Of a stretch of DNA of 63,581 bases, positions 17,396-26,958 are shown piece by piece (within the stretch, counting starts at the first letter, position 1; every line of letters begins with the position of its first letter). Source of the DNA: Desulfobacterales bacterium (lineage in GTDB: Bacteria; Desulfobacterota; Desulfobulbia; Desulfobulbales; BM004); assembly GCA_021647905.1 (NCBI GenBank), contig JAKITW010000007.1:1-63581 (forward strand), given 5' to 3'. The notes beneath the pieces were generated by a model. It was not told the origin of the DNA, ran no database searches, and was given only the letters and a program-made list of their open reading frames with translations. A program made the translations under genes and the position numbers.

Positions 17396-17980
17396 TCAAC
17401 GGTCCTGCTTGTCCTCGATCCCGCCAAAGGTGATCGCTGGTTCCGGAGTATCGTCATCCAGGGTTTCAGGCCCGAACAGGGGGTCGATATGTTCTGCCGT
17501 GGCCACCGGCGCTTCCGGTTTTTTCGGCTCGGGCGGCGGCTCAGGGTCGGGCCCTGGAGGCTCTGCCGCCTTCCGGGGGGCGGGTTCAAGCCCGGGCATC
17601 TCCATCTTTTGAAAAAGTTCATCACGGTCCGGCAAAGCTGCCGGTTCCTGGCCGGGAGTGGCTGCGACAGGTTGCGAAACCGCGGGATCCAACTGCTCCA
17701 GGTACCAGTTCAGGGTGGCGCGCAATTCGTCCCGGACCCGCTCTTGCAGGGCAATCAGTTTTTCCTCGGTCGCAGCCTTTTCCAGAGCCTGGCCGGCCGT
17801 TCTGTCCCCCCGGCCCTGCTCCAACTCACGGATCCGTTCCCGCAGTTGGTCATTTTCCCGGAGCAGGGCGTACAACTCCTCGGCCACCTGTTCGAGGAAG
17901 GTATCCACCTCGTCCATATCAAAGCCGCGCAACCGGACCTGAAACTCCTGGTGCTGGATATCTTCCGGGGTGATGGCCAT
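17396..17980 (-). CDS. DivIVA-domain protein
   Basis: A 194-residue protein. The N-terminal DivIVA membrane-binding domain (PEDIQHQEFQVRLRGFD, then DEVDTFLEQVAEEL) is followed by a coiled coil (about residues 45-110) and a long proline-, glutamate- and aspartate-rich tail that looks disordered. DivIVA proteins mark curved membranes at poles or division sites; the exact role outside Gram-positives is uncertain. It lies between yggT and the DUF167 gene on the minus strand. A family-1 element is inserted 32 bp upstream of its ATG, so its former promoter or operon link to yggT is probably changed. Confidence 0.9.
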   Translation of the reverse strand: MAITPEDIQHQEFQVRLRGFDMDEVDTFLEQVAEELYALLRENDQLRERIRELEQGRGDRTAGQALEKAATEEKLIALQERVRDELRATLNWYLEQLDPAVSQPVAATPGQEPAALPDRDELFQKMEMPGLEPAPRKAAEPPGPDPEPPPEPKKPEAPVATAEHIDPLFGPETLDDDTPEPAITFGGIEDKQDR

Positions 17981-18012
17981 CTGTTACGGTTCCTGGAAAT
18001 TGTAAAATTGTT

Positions 18013-18288
18013 GTAAACATTCAGTACCCCCCCTCCTGTCGGGAAAGGGGTCTTCTTCTACCAACGGCCGCTCCATTGAGAAGGGCCGGCTGTTCATAAA
18101 CAGGCTATCAAGCAGGAACTCGCTTCGCCGCGGCGGCGATTCGGAAGCCATAAGCATATCCTGCCGAAGTTGTTTCAAATTCCGCTTTTGCCGTCACGGC
18201 TGCGGCTCAGGGTCCGCTACACCGTTCGGTATAAGAAAACCCCTTTCCCGATTCAACCTCAAACGTACGGGGTTTACCGAAACCTTAC
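18013..18288 (-). mobile_element. Family-1 IS66-like MITE, copy 2
   Basis: A 276-bp element in the orientation opposite to copy 1, flanked by a perfect 8-bp duplication AAATTGTT (18005-18012 and 18289-18296). The ends are GTAAACATTCAGTA on the left and GGTTTACCGAAACCTTAC on the right. It separates yggT from the DivIVA-domain gene. A short CT-rich degenerate repeat (18330-18366) lies between the element and yggT. Confidence 0.93.
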
Positions 18289-18369
18289 AAATTGTTTTTC
18301 GCGAGGTATGGGTATCGTCTTTTCAGGTTTCTGATCTCTGACTTCCGGCCTCTGGCTTCCGGCTTCCGA

Positions 18370-18672
18370 TTAATGGCCGATGGACCGGGCGATCCCGGTA
18401 ATGGTCGGCACCAGAAAACTGCGGAGAAAGAGAAGGGCCAGGATGAGGATCATGGGTGAAAAATCGATCCCCCCGGCAAATGCGGGGATCAGCCGCCGGA
18501 TCCGGGAAAGGACCGGTTCGGTCACCTCGTTGAGAAAACGGACAATGGGGTTGTAGGGATCGGGACTCACCCAGGAGATAATCGCCCGGCCGATAACAAC
18601 CCAGATATAGGCGCTGATCACGATACTGATGATATTGGCCAAGGACATCAGAAAATTACTGAGAACGAACAT
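18370..18672 (-). CDS. YggT family membrane protein
   Basis: A 100-residue protein with two hydrophobic helices (about residues 5-30 and 70-95) separated by ISWVSPDPYNPIVRFLNEVTEP, the family signature. YggT proteins are inner-membrane proteins linked to envelope or division functions in several phyla, with no firm biochemistry. It lies 18 bp after metG and was presumably co-transcribed with the DivIVA-domain gene before the family-1 insertion. Confidence 0.93.
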   Translation of the reverse strand: MFVLSNFLMSLANIISIVISAYIWVVIGRAIISWVSPDPYNPIVRFLNEVTEPVLSRIRRLIPAFAGGIDFSPMILILALLFLRSFLVPTITGIARSIGH

Positions 18673-18690
18673 GTTGGATACTCCTCTGGT

Positions 18691-20604
18691 TTAAGAAATT
18701 TTGCTGCCCGCGGCCACTGGTCCGGACACGGTGGCAAGCACCAGCTTGCCATCGCTTTTTGCCGCCAGGACCATGCCCTGGGAGGCGACCCCCATCAGCT
18801 TTACCGGTTTGAGGTTGACCACCATGATCACCTGCCGGCCGATCAGTTCTTCCGGCTGGTAGAACTCGGCAATCCCGGCAACCACGGTCCGTTCTTCCGG
18901 GACCTTGACCGTGAGCTTCAGGAGCCGGTCCGATTTTTTGATCTTCTCCGCCGCCACCACCTCGGCCACCCGCAGATCGAGTTTTTTGAAGTGGTCAAAG
19001 GAGATCAATGAAGCCTCATCCACGCCTTTCCCGGCCCGATCCGGTTGTTTGGCAGCCTCGGCCCTGGTCGGTTTGCTTTCTCCTTCCTTGTCCAGCCGCG
19101 GAAAAAGCGACGGCACGGTGGTGATGGCGGTGCCCGGTATGCTGAGCCCCCAGCTTCCCTGGGAGCAGAGATCAGCCGCGGTTTTGATACCCAGGGCCTT
19201 GCTCATCCTGGTTGCGGTTTCCGGCATCACCGGCTGCAGGACCAGGGCGAGCAGTCGCAGGGTTTCGGCCAGGTGGAAGAGGACCGTGGCCAACCGCTCC
19301 TGTCTGGCCGGATCCTTGGCCAGTTCCCACGGCGCATTGACCACGATATACTTGTTGGCCAGGGCAATTACCTCCCAGACCGTTCGCAGGGCCCGGTTAA
19401 AGGCAAAATCGTTCATCAGACCGGTATACTCCGCAACCATCCTGGTCGCAGCCGCGGCCAGTTCCCGGTCAATATCCTCGCCGGCCCCGGGCGCCGGCAC
19501 CCGGCTGTCGGCAAATTTGGCCAGCATGGTCAGCGAGCGGCTGAAGAGATTGCCCAGGTCATTGGCCAGGTCCGAGTTCCGGCGGGCGATTATCCCCTCG
19601 CTGCTGAAGGATGAATCCAGGCCGAATGACATCTCGCGCAGGAGGAAGTAGCGGACCGTGTCCACCCCGTACCGCTCGACCAGTTCGCCGGGCCGGACCA
19701 CGTTGCCCAGGCTCTTGGACATCTTGGTCTCGTTGATATTCCAGTAGCCGTGGACATGGAGTTTTTTGTAGGGCTTCAGGCCGATGGCCTTGAGCATGGT
19801 GGGCCAGTAGATGGCGTGCGGCTTGAGGATATCCTTGGCAATAACGTGCTCGGCGCCTTCCCAGTAGCGGGCAAAATCCGGCCCGCCGGGAAAACCGATG
19901 CCGGTGAGATAGTTGATCAGGGCGTCGAACCAGACATAGGTGACAAACTCCTGGTCAAAGGGCAGGGGAATGCCCCAGGTCAGCCGGCTGGTGGGCCGGG
20001 AGATGCAGAGATCCTCCAGCGGATCCTCAAGAAAAGAGAGTACCTCGTTGCGGTACCGTTCCGGGGTGATGAACCCGGGGTTGTTCCTGATATGGTCGAT
20101 GAGCCATTCCTGGTACCGGTGCATCCGGAAGAAGTAGTTCTGTTCGGTGATCTTTTTGGGCGGCGCCAGGTGGTCCGGGCAGTTGCCGTCAACCAGCTCC
20201 TTTTCAGTGAGAAATCGCTCGCAGCCCTTGCAGTAGAGCCCGGAGTAGTTGCCCCGGTAGATGTCGCCCCGGTCAAAGACCTGCTGGAGAATGGCCTGGA
20301 CCGTCTCGATGTGTTCCGGGTCGGTGGTGCGGATAAAATTGTCCGGCTCAATGGCCAGCAACGGCCAGGCCCGGCGGAACATTCCGCTGATCCGGTCGGT
20401 GTACTCCCTGGGCTCCTCGCCGGCCTTTTCCGCGGCCTCCACCACCTTGTCGCCGTGTTCGTCGGTACCGGTCTGAAAGCGGACATCCTCGCCGCAGAGC
20501 CGCTTGAACCGGCAGATGGTGTCGGCAACAATGGTCGAATAGGCATGGCCGAGATGGGGCTGGGCATTGACATAGTATATAGGGGTGGTGATGTAGAAAC
20601 TCAT
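18691..20604 (-). CDS. metG: Methionyl-tRNA synthetase
   Basis: A 637-residue class I synthetase. The HIGH motif appears as PHLGHAYST, KMSKS as ETKMSKSLGN, and a zinc knuckle (CKGCERF, then CPDH) sits in the connective peptide. A C-terminal tRNA-binding OB fold (about residues 535-637, beginning ISFDHFKKLDLRVAEV) is fused. The start MSFYITTPIYY at 20604 is chosen over a 31-residue upstream extension because it has AAGGA upstream and overlaps the ricT stop by four bases (ATGA), typical of translational coupling. Confidence 0.97.
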   Translation of the reverse strand: MSFYITTPIYYVNAQPHLGHAYSTIVADTICRFKRLCGEDVRFQTGTDEHGDKVVEAAEKAGEEPREYTDRISGMFRRAWPLLAIEPDNFIRTTDPEHIETVQAILQQVFDRGDIYRGNYSGLYCKGCERFLTEKELVDGNCPDHLAPPKKITEQNYFFRMHRYQEWLIDHIRNNPGFITPERYRNEVLSFLEDPLEDLCISRPTSRLTWGIPLPFDQEFVTYVWFDALINYLTGIGFPGGPDFARYWEGAEHVIAKDILKPHAIYWPTMLKAIGLKPYKKLHVHGYWNINETKMSKSLGNVVRPGELVERYGVDTVRYFLLREMSFGLDSSFSSEGIIARRNSDLANDLGNLFSRSLTMLAKFADSRVPAPGAGEDIDRELAAAATRMVAEYTGLMNDFAFNRALRTVWEVIALANKYIVVNAPWELAKDPARQERLATVLFHLAETLRLLALVLQPVMPETATRMSKALGIKTAADLCSQGSWGLSIPGTAITTVPSLFPRLDKEGESKPTRAEAAKQPDRAGKGVDEASLISFDHFKKLDLRVAEVVAAEKIKKSDRLLKLTVKVPEERTVVAGIAEFYQPEELIGRQVIMVVNLKPVKLMGVASQGMVLAAKSDGKLVLATVSGPVAAGSKIS

Positions 20605-21545
20605 GCTTTTTCCTTGCGGGAATTTTGCGTTGTCCGCTTCGGCTGCGGGTCGTTTGCTGCTTTCTTGACCCCTGGCGCGGGCTTGACCGTCCGCCACTCC
20701 TCCTTGGTAAGTATCCTGTCCTTGCCGTCCTGACCGAGAAGGGTGATCGTTTCGCTCATCACGTTATGACGGATGACCTTATAGTTCTGGTTGTCATAGG
20801 ATATCCGTTTGCCGACCTTGGGCATCTTCCTGCGGATCGACTTATAGGTGGCGAATTCGTAGTTGAGACAGCAGAGCAGCCGGTTGCAGGCCCCGGAGAT
20901 CTTGACCGGGTTAAGCGGCAGGTTCTGCTCCTTGGCCATTTTGATGGATACCGACTCGAACTTCTTGATAAACGAGGAGCAGCACAACTCCCGGCCGCAG
21001 CAGCCGACCCCGCCCAGCATCATGGTCTCGTGGCGGACCCCGATCTGGCGCATTTCCACCCGGGTGCGGAACTCCTGGACCAGAATTTTGACCAGTTCCC
21101 GAAAATCCACCCGGTTTTCGGCGGTAAAGTAAAAGATGATCTTGCTGCCGCTGAAAAACCGCTCCACCTTGACCAGCCGCATGGGCAGTTTGTTCTTTTT
21201 GATCTGACCCGCGCAAAAGGAAAAGGCCCGGTCTTCCATGCCCTTGAGCTTGGCATACTTGGCCTCCTCGTCCCGGGTGGCCCGGCGGATAATGGTATGG
21301 TTCATCTTCTTGGTCCGCTCCTGGTTGTCCGGCCAGTTGGGGGTGGAGCCGACAATCCGGCCCGGCTCCAGGCCGTGATCGGTCTGGACCATGACCACAA
21401 TTCCCTTGGACAGCCGGGACAGCCGGGACGGCGCCGAGAATACCTGCTCCTCCTCCCGGAACTGGATCCGGTAGAGGACCGTCAATCTCTCGCCGGGCTC
21501 CGGGGCCGGGTCCCGGTCAATCTGCGGTTCGCTTTTGTTCGTCAA
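20601..21545 (-). CDS. ricT: RicT/PSP1-domain protein (YaaT-like)
   Basis: A 314-residue PSP1-domain protein. The conserved cysteine block GCCGRELCCSSF followed by CNRLLCCLNYE is clear. In Bacillus, RicT acts with RicA and RicF in an iron-sulfur complex that affects RNA processing; those partners are not seen here. Position between holB and metG is a conserved bacterial gene order. A basic C-terminal tail (PKRTTQNSRKEKA) ends with a stop overlapping the metG start. Confidence 0.93.
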   Translation of the reverse strand: MTNKSEPQIDRDPAPEPGERLTVLYRIQFREEEQVFSAPSRLSRLSKGIVVMVQTDHGLEPGRIVGSTPNWPDNQERTKKMNHTIIRRATRDEEAKYAKLKGMEDRAFSFCAGQIKKNKLPMRLVKVERFFSGSKIIFYFTAENRVDFRELVKILVQEFRTRVEMRQIGVRHETMMLGGVGCCGRELCCSSFIKKFESVSIKMAKEQNLPLNPVKISGACNRLLCCLNYEFATYKSIRRKMPKVGKRISYDNQNYKVIRHNVMSETITLLGQDGKDRILTKEEWRTVKPAPGVKKAANDPQPKRTTQNSRKEKA

Positions 21546-21608
21546 TGCCGTGGTTCCTGGTAAAAGGGATCGGATGATATCTGTTTACACGAATTTATCA
21601 TATTAACC

Positions 21609-22601
21609 CTATAAGAGCCCCCAGAAAAGGACCTCGCACACCAGGGTGCGATTACAGTTGCGATGCAACTCCTTTTCAGCCCGTTGGATCATTTTCAGCT
21701 TTGCCTGTAGTTCCGCCATGTTCCAGCGTCTTCCAGCCGTGTCCAGGATGGCGGCCAGGTCCTGGCTGGTGACAAGCTCTTGCGGGCCGCCGCCGGCAAG
21801 GAGCATCAGGTCGCGGAACCAGGTTTTGAGCATGCCCAGCAGTTCGCCCAACTGCTCCTTTAATGCGGCCGCTCTTTCCGCAAGCCGCAGGATCATCCCC
21901 ACTGACTCCGGGTCTGCCGGCGATAGCCGGACCAGGTTCTCGATCAACTCCTGCCGCAGGTCCAGTAACTCCTGGTCCAGCAGCAACCCGGCCCGGCCCA
22001 GGCTGCCCTCGGACAGCGCCGCCAGGGTGGCACCACCGGCCGGGTCCAGATCATGGTCCCGGCACAGGGCCTGGGCGACCAGTTCATAGGGCAGGGCATG
22101 AAAGGGGATCACCTGACAACGGGAGACAATGGTGGGCAGGAGGACCCCGGACTCATCGGCCGTCAGGATCAGCAGATTGTCGGCCGGCGGTTCTTCCAGG
22201 GTCTTGAGCAGGCTGTTGGCCGCCTCGCGGCGCATGGTATGGACATCCTCAAGGATCACCACCCGGGTGCGGGCCTCAAAGGGCGGAAAGGTGAGGGCAT
22301 GCTTCAACTCCCGGATCTGCTTGATTTTGATCCCAGCGCCGTCCGGCCGGATATGGAGCAGGTCCGGGTGGGAGTCGGCATTGAACTTCCGGCAGGAGGA
22401 GCAGTTGCCGCAGACATCAGTTCCCCGGGGGTGGTTACAGTTGATAAAGGCGGCCATGGTCAAGGCCAGCCGTTTCTTGCCCACCCCGTCCGGGCCGCGG
22501 AACAGATAGGCGTGGGCCATCTTTTTCCGGGAAAAGGAGGTGATGAGCAGATTTTTGGCCTTGTCCTGGCCGATGATGTTGGCAAAGGAATAGGGATGCA
22601 T
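21609..22601 (-). CDS. holB: DNA polymerase III delta' subunit
   Basis: A 330-residue clamp-loader subunit. A P-loop region (FRGPDGVGKKRLAL) and a four-cysteine zinc module (CNHP, then CGNCSSC) are followed by the SRC motif in VSRCQVIPF. Delta' is part of the clamp loader that places the beta clamp on DNA. It shares one base with the end of yhaM upstream, and ricT follows 64 bp later. Confidence 0.94.
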   Translation of the reverse strand: MHPYSFANIIGQDKAKNLLITSFSRKKMAHAYLFRGPDGVGKKRLALTMAAFINCNHPRGTDVCGNCSSCRKFNADSHPDLLHIRPDGAGIKIKQIRELKHALTFPPFEARTRVVILEDVHTMRREAANSLLKTLEEPPADNLLILTADESGVLLPTIVSRCQVIPFHALPYELVAQALCRDHDLDPAGGATLAALSEGSLGRAGLLLDQELLDLRQELIENLVRLSPADPESVGMILRLAERAAALKEQLGELLGMLKTWFRDLMLLAGGGPQELVTSQDLAAILDTAGRRWNMAELQAKLKMIQRAEKELHRNCNRTLVCEVLFWGLL

Positions 22602-23662
22602 TACAGGCCAAACAGCTTTTGTTGCCGGGTCTCCTGGGGCGCATTGCCGCTGTCTTCAGGCAGTTCCGCAGCCGTGGTTGACGACGGGTCTTGCTCCTGC
22701 CCGCGGCCGCGGAGAAAGAGAAAACGCTCCAGGATCCGCTGAAAATCAGTCCACTGATACCCGGGCTCGGACAACCGGCCTTCCAGTTGACCGATATAGT
22801 TGAGCTTGGCATCCAGGTCATCGATAAAGTTGAGAACAAATGCCTCGCTGATCATCGGCAGGGTGGGCGAACCGAACTCGTGCTGGCCGTGGTGGCTCAA
22901 GACCAGGTGCTGGACCCGCACCAGCAGTTCCCGGGGAAAGTCGCGGATTTTTATTGCCCTGGCCCCGACCATTTCCGCGCCGAGCACCAGGTGGCCCACC
23001 AGTCGGCCCTGGTCGGTATAGTTGAACGGGTAGACGTCATAGGAGAACTCTTCGACCTTGCCGATATCATGGAGCAGGGCCCCGCTGAGCAAGAGGGAGC
23101 GGTCAAGCCCGGGGTACAGGTCAACGATCCGGCCGGCCAGCCGGGCCACGGCCAGGGTATGCTCCAGCAGGCCGCCGAGATAGGCGTGATGGATGGATTT
23201 GGCGGCCGGCGCCTGCTGGAACCGGTCAAGGAAAGCCGGGTCCTGGAAAAAGGCCTGAAGCAGTTTTTTCAAAAAAGGCTCGGTCACCCCCTTGACCAGG
23301 TCCTGGAGCTCGGCAATCATGGCCGGGATATCCAGGTCAGTGGCCGGGAGAAAGAGCCCCATATCAACGGCGGCCGCATCAACCGCCTCCAGGGTATCGA
23401 TCTTCAGCTGGACTACCCCCTTATAGGCCTGGGCCTGACCATGGATGGCGATGATTCCGCCGGCAGGGCAGGACGGCTGCAACCGGTCAACGTTCTCCCA
23501 GAGCCGGGCCCCGATCTCGCCGCTGGAATCCATCAGGGTGAGAATCAGGTAGGGCTTGCCGTTTTTGGTCTCGGCCCGGCTGACCTCCTTGACCAGAAAT
23601 AGTCCGGTCACCGCCCGGCCGTCCCGGATCTTGTTGATATATGTTCCCTTGTTCGATCTCAT
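22601..23662 (-). CDS. YhaM-like OB-fold/HD-domain 3'-5' exoribonuclease
   Basis: A 353-residue protein. The N-terminal OB fold (about residues 15-100, KPYLILTLMDSSGEI) is followed by an HD domain with HHAYLGGLLEHTL and the metal motif LLHDIGK. This matches the YhaM/CBF1 family of 3'-5' exonucleases acting on RNA and single-stranded DNA. A low-complexity acidic and glutamine-rich tail follows the HD domain. It starts one base after purL ends and overlaps holB, so the three are probably co-transcribed. Confidence 0.9.
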   Translation of the reverse strand: MRSNKGTYINKIRDGRAVTGLFLVKEVSRAETKNGKPYLILTLMDSSGEIGARLWENVDRLQPSCPAGGIIAIHGQAQAYKGVVQLKIDTLEAVDAAAVDMGLFLPATDLDIPAMIAELQDLVKGVTEPFLKKLLQAFFQDPAFLDRFQQAPAAKSIHHAYLGGLLEHTLAVARLAGRIVDLYPGLDRSLLLSGALLHDIGKVEEFSYDVYPFNYTDQGRLVGHLVLGAEMVGARAIKIRDFPRELLVRVQHLVLSHHGQHEFGSPTLPMISEAFVLNFIDDLDAKLNYIGQLEGRLSEPGYQWTDFQRILERFLFLRGRGQEQDPSSTTAAELPEDSGNAPQETRQQKLFGL

Positions 23663-23663
23663 C

Positions 23664-26654
23664 TTAAAAGTTCAGGGTCTGCTGCCAGGCGATCTTCAGG
23701 TCACCAATGGACTGGTTAAGCACCTCTTCGCCGGAAAGCCCGGTGCAGGAGAAATGCGGTTCAGCCACCACCCGGCCGATGCGGGCCCAGCCGGTGGCGG
23801 CCATGGTCTGTTCAAAATCCGGGGCCCGGTCCGGGGCCACGGTGACCACGAACCGGCTCTGGGATTCGGAAAATAAAAGAATGTCGTCCCGGTCAATCTC
23901 CCGGCACGGCACCCTGGCAAGATCAACCTCCATTCCCAGACCGCCGGCAAAGGCGGTTTCAGCCAGGGCCACGCCCAGACCGCCGTCAGAGCAATCGTGA
24001 CAGGATGCCACCAGGCCGGCGGTCATGGCCCGGTTCAGGGCCTGGTAACGGGGCAGGGCCTCTGCTTCGCGAACCCGGGGCACACCCATGCCCACCCCGC
24101 CGTGCCGGGCCGCATATTCCGAGGCCCCGGTCTCATCATAGGTCATGCCCAGGACATAGACCAGGTCGCCTTCCCTTTTGGCATCCATGGTAACCGCCAG
24201 GCGGACATCGTCGATCCGGGCCATTACCGAGAAGAGCAGGGTCGGCGGGATCGAGATCTTGGTACCGCCCACCAGGTAGTCGTTTTTCATGCTGTCCTTG
24301 CCCGAGATGCAGGGCACGCCAAAGGCCTTGGCATAGCGGGCCAGGGCCTGGTTGGCCCGGACCAGCTGGGCCAGCTTGTAGGGTCCGTCCGGGGTCTTTT
24401 CCGAGAGGATCGGGTCGCACCAGCAGAAGTTGTCGAGCCCGGCCATTACCTTGAGGCCGGCGCCCACGCAGAGAGCGTTCCTGATCGCCTCGTCCACGGC
24501 GCAGGCCGCCATGTGATAGGTATCGATATCCGAATAGCGCGGACAGACCCCGTGGGAGATCACCAGCCCCTCAAAGGAATCGAGCAGGGGCCGGATCACG
24601 GCCGCGTCACCGGGGCCGTCGTTGGCGATCCCGGTGAGCGGCTTGACCACGCTGCCGCCCTGCACCTCGTGGTCATACTGGCGGACCACATACTCCTTGC
24701 TGCAGATGTTCAGCCTGGCGAGCATTTTTTTCAATTCCCGGCCCAGGTCGGGCTGGTCGGGGAATTGGGGCTCGCTATGGCTGGGCGGTTCCCAGCGGGC
24801 CACCATCTCCATTGGCGGCAAGCCGCCATGGACGAAATCCATATCCATGTAAGCGATGGTTTTCCCCTCGTACAGGATATGGAATTTGCCGGTATCGGTA
24901 AAGGTGCCGAGCACCGTGGCCTCCACATCCATCTTGTCGCACAGACCGATGAAGGCGTCCAGCTTCTCCGGCGGCACTGCCAGGGTCATCCGTTCCTGGG
25001 CCTCGGAGATGAAGATCTCCCAGGGCTGGAGTCCGGCATATTTCAAGGGCGCCTTTTCAAGGTGCAGTTCAAAGCCGCCGCAGTCCTCGGCCATCTCCCC
25101 CACTGAGGAGGAGAGCCCGCCGGCGCCGTTGTCGGTGATGCAGCGGTAGAGGCCCAGGTCCCGGGCCTTGAGCAGACAGTCGAACATCTTTTTCTGGGTG
25201 ATCGGGTCGCCGATCTGCACCGCGGTGGCCGGCGAGTTCTCATTGAGTTCCTCAGAGGAAAAGGTGGCGCCATGGATGCCGTCCTTACCGATCCGGCCGC
25301 CGGTCATGACGATGATGTCGCCGGCATCGGCCTGCTTGTGCTCCGAGGGCTGGCCATTGACCAGGGCGGGCATGATCCCGACGGTGCCGCAGAAGACCAG
25401 GGGCTTGCCGGCATACCGGTCGTCAAACAGGAGCGAACCGTTGACCGTGGGGATGCCGCTCTTGTTGCCGCCGTGCTCCACCCCTTGCCGCACCCCTTCG
25501 AAGATCCGTTTGGGATGGAGCAATCTGGCCGGCAGGGGCTTATCATAAAAGGGCGAGGCAAAGCAGAACATATTGGTATTGCAGATCAGCTTGGCGCCCA
25601 TGCCGGTGCCGAACGGGTCGCGGTTGACCCCGACGATGCCGGTCAAGGCCCCGCCGTAAGGATCAAGGGCCGAGGGGCTGTTATGGGTCTCCACCTTGAA
25701 GACCATGTTCCAGTCGGGATTGAAGCGGATCACCCCGGCATTGTCCTTGAACACCGACAGACACCAGTCGTCCGCACCCATGTCCCGGCGGATCTCCTTG
25801 GTGACATTGCGGATATAGGTATCAAACAGGCTGGTGATGCGGGAGGAGGTGCCGGTTTCCGCATCCTCATAGCTGATGTTGCCGTTGAATATCTTGTGCT
25901 TGCAGTGTTCGGACCAGGTCTGGGCCAGGACCTCCAGTTCCACGTCGGTGACCTTTTCGCCAAGGCCCCGGGCTCCCCGCTCGGCCTTTACCCCGGGCCG
26001 GGCCAGGTAGTTGCGAATGAGTTTCATTTCCTCCATGGTCAGGGCCAGCACCCCGTGCCTGCTGATCCGGATCAACTCCTCATCGGATACATCCAGGTCG
26101 ATCTCCACTACCTGAATCCGGTTTCCCCCAACCACCTTGGGGGCAAAGGGCTGGATCCCGTTGGCCTGGACAAAACTCGCCCGGTCCATCACCGTGAAAC
26201 GCTGGATCAGCTCGTTGGCCAGGAGCTTGCGGGCAATGGCCTCGGTTTTTTCCTGATCAAGGTTTCCGGAGAGGAGAAACTGGGTCGAGGTGTAGACCGC
26301 CTCGTCCCGGCCCAGCTTACGGCCGAGGAGCAGGCCCAGGGCCTGGGCCGCGGTGCGGCCCTCGTTGTCAGTGACCCCGGGCCGGAAACCGACCTCGATC
26401 AGCCAGTCGAATTCGAACTGGTTCCGCAGGGCCAGGGCAGCCAGGGAATAGTCCTGGGTTACCGGGTCGGAAAAGGGGCCGGCCGCGGCCTTCTCCAGTT
26501 GTTCCGGGGAGATGTCCGCCTCCACCGTAAAGGCCTTGATGGTGCGCACGGTATCAACGGCAAGGTTAAGGTCCGCGGCAATCCGTTTTCGGGTCTGTTC
26601 CCCGAACGAATCATTGAATGCCGGCTTCAGGCCGACCTCGATCCGGGCAAGCAT
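23664..26654 (-). CDS. purL: Phosphoribosylformylglycinamidine synthase, PurS-like regions fused to PurL
   Basis: A 996-residue FGAM synthase lacking the glutaminase domain. Residues 1-~170 carry two PurS-like segments (starting LARIEVGLKPAFND and FDWLIEVGFRPGVTDNEG). The PurL catalytic part follows, with SEHCKHKIFNG, ETHNSPSALDPYGGA, GAGGLSSS and the late SGKDSMKND and CHDCSDGGLGVA. Glutamine amidotransfer must come from a separate PurQ, not in this window. The fused, glutaminase-free form is longer than free-standing PurL (~740) and shorter than the E. coli enzyme (~1295). Confidence 0.93.
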   Translation of the reverse strand: MLARIEVGLKPAFNDSFGEQTRKRIAADLNLAVDTVRTIKAFTVEADISPEQLEKAAAGPFSDPVTQDYSLAALALRNQFEFDWLIEVGFRPGVTDNEGRTAAQALGLLLGRKLGRDEAVYTSTQFLLSGNLDQEKTEAIARKLLANELIQRFTVMDRASFVQANGIQPFAPKVVGGNRIQVVEIDLDVSDEELIRISRHGVLALTMEEMKLIRNYLARPGVKAERGARGLGEKVTDVELEVLAQTWSEHCKHKIFNGNISYEDAETGTSSRITSLFDTYIRNVTKEIRRDMGADDWCLSVFKDNAGVIRFNPDWNMVFKVETHNSPSALDPYGGALTGIVGVNRDPFGTGMGAKLICNTNMFCFASPFYDKPLPARLLHPKRIFEGVRQGVEHGGNKSGIPTVNGSLLFDDRYAGKPLVFCGTVGIMPALVNGQPSEHKQADAGDIIVMTGGRIGKDGIHGATFSSEELNENSPATAVQIGDPITQKKMFDCLLKARDLGLYRCITDNGAGGLSSSVGEMAEDCGGFELHLEKAPLKYAGLQPWEIFISEAQERMTLAVPPEKLDAFIGLCDKMDVEATVLGTFTDTGKFHILYEGKTIAYMDMDFVHGGLPPMEMVARWEPPSHSEPQFPDQPDLGRELKKMLARLNICSKEYVVRQYDHEVQGGSVVKPLTGIANDGPGDAAVIRPLLDSFEGLVISHGVCPRYSDIDTYHMAACAVDEAIRNALCVGAGLKVMAGLDNFCWCDPILSEKTPDGPYKLAQLVRANQALARYAKAFGVPCISGKDSMKNDYLVGGTKISIPPTLLFSVMARIDDVRLAVTMDAKREGDLVYVLGMTYDETGASEYAARHGGVGMGVPRVREAEALPRYQALNRAMTAGLVASCHDCSDGGLGVALAETAFAGGLGMEVDLARVPCREIDRDDILLFSESQSRFVVTVAPDRAPDFEQTMAATGWARIGRVVAEPHFSCTGLSGEEVLNQSIGDLKIAWQQTLNF

Positions 26655-26775
26655 GGCGTTCTCCTTAATTTATGCAAAAAACGCAGGATATGGAGCATGA
26701 TTTGATCTGAAAAAGAAAATCGAGATAATTAGCCGGCAAGTATACCAGATGGAGAGAATTTGGGAATGAAGAATT

Positions 26776-26952
26776 GTAACAGTTCACCAAGGGCGACAAC
26801 CTCGGGGGATACTCAGCCCGTACGAGTTCACCAGTGCCTTGGATTCGTTCGTTTGGGGCTCCGAATCTATCCTTGGCGGATGTGAGGAGGCCAGGTAAGC
26901 GAGCCTGCGAGACTCCGAAACGGGCGAAGATGAGGTGCTGGTGAACTTGTAC
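26776..26952 (+). mobile_element. Family-2 IS66-like MITE, copy C (longer variant)
   Basis: A 177-bp element with a perfect 8-bp duplication GAAGAATT (26768-26775 and 26953-26960). The ends are GTAACAGTTCACC and, inverted, GTACAAGTTCACC. Both share the core of copies A and B (GATTCGTTC and GGGCGAAGATGAGGTGCTGGTGAAC), but the middle is longer. It sits between the start of purL and the end of the membrane/TPR gene; its right duplication overlaps the last codon of that gene. Confidence 0.9.
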
Positions 26953-26958
26953 GAAGAA

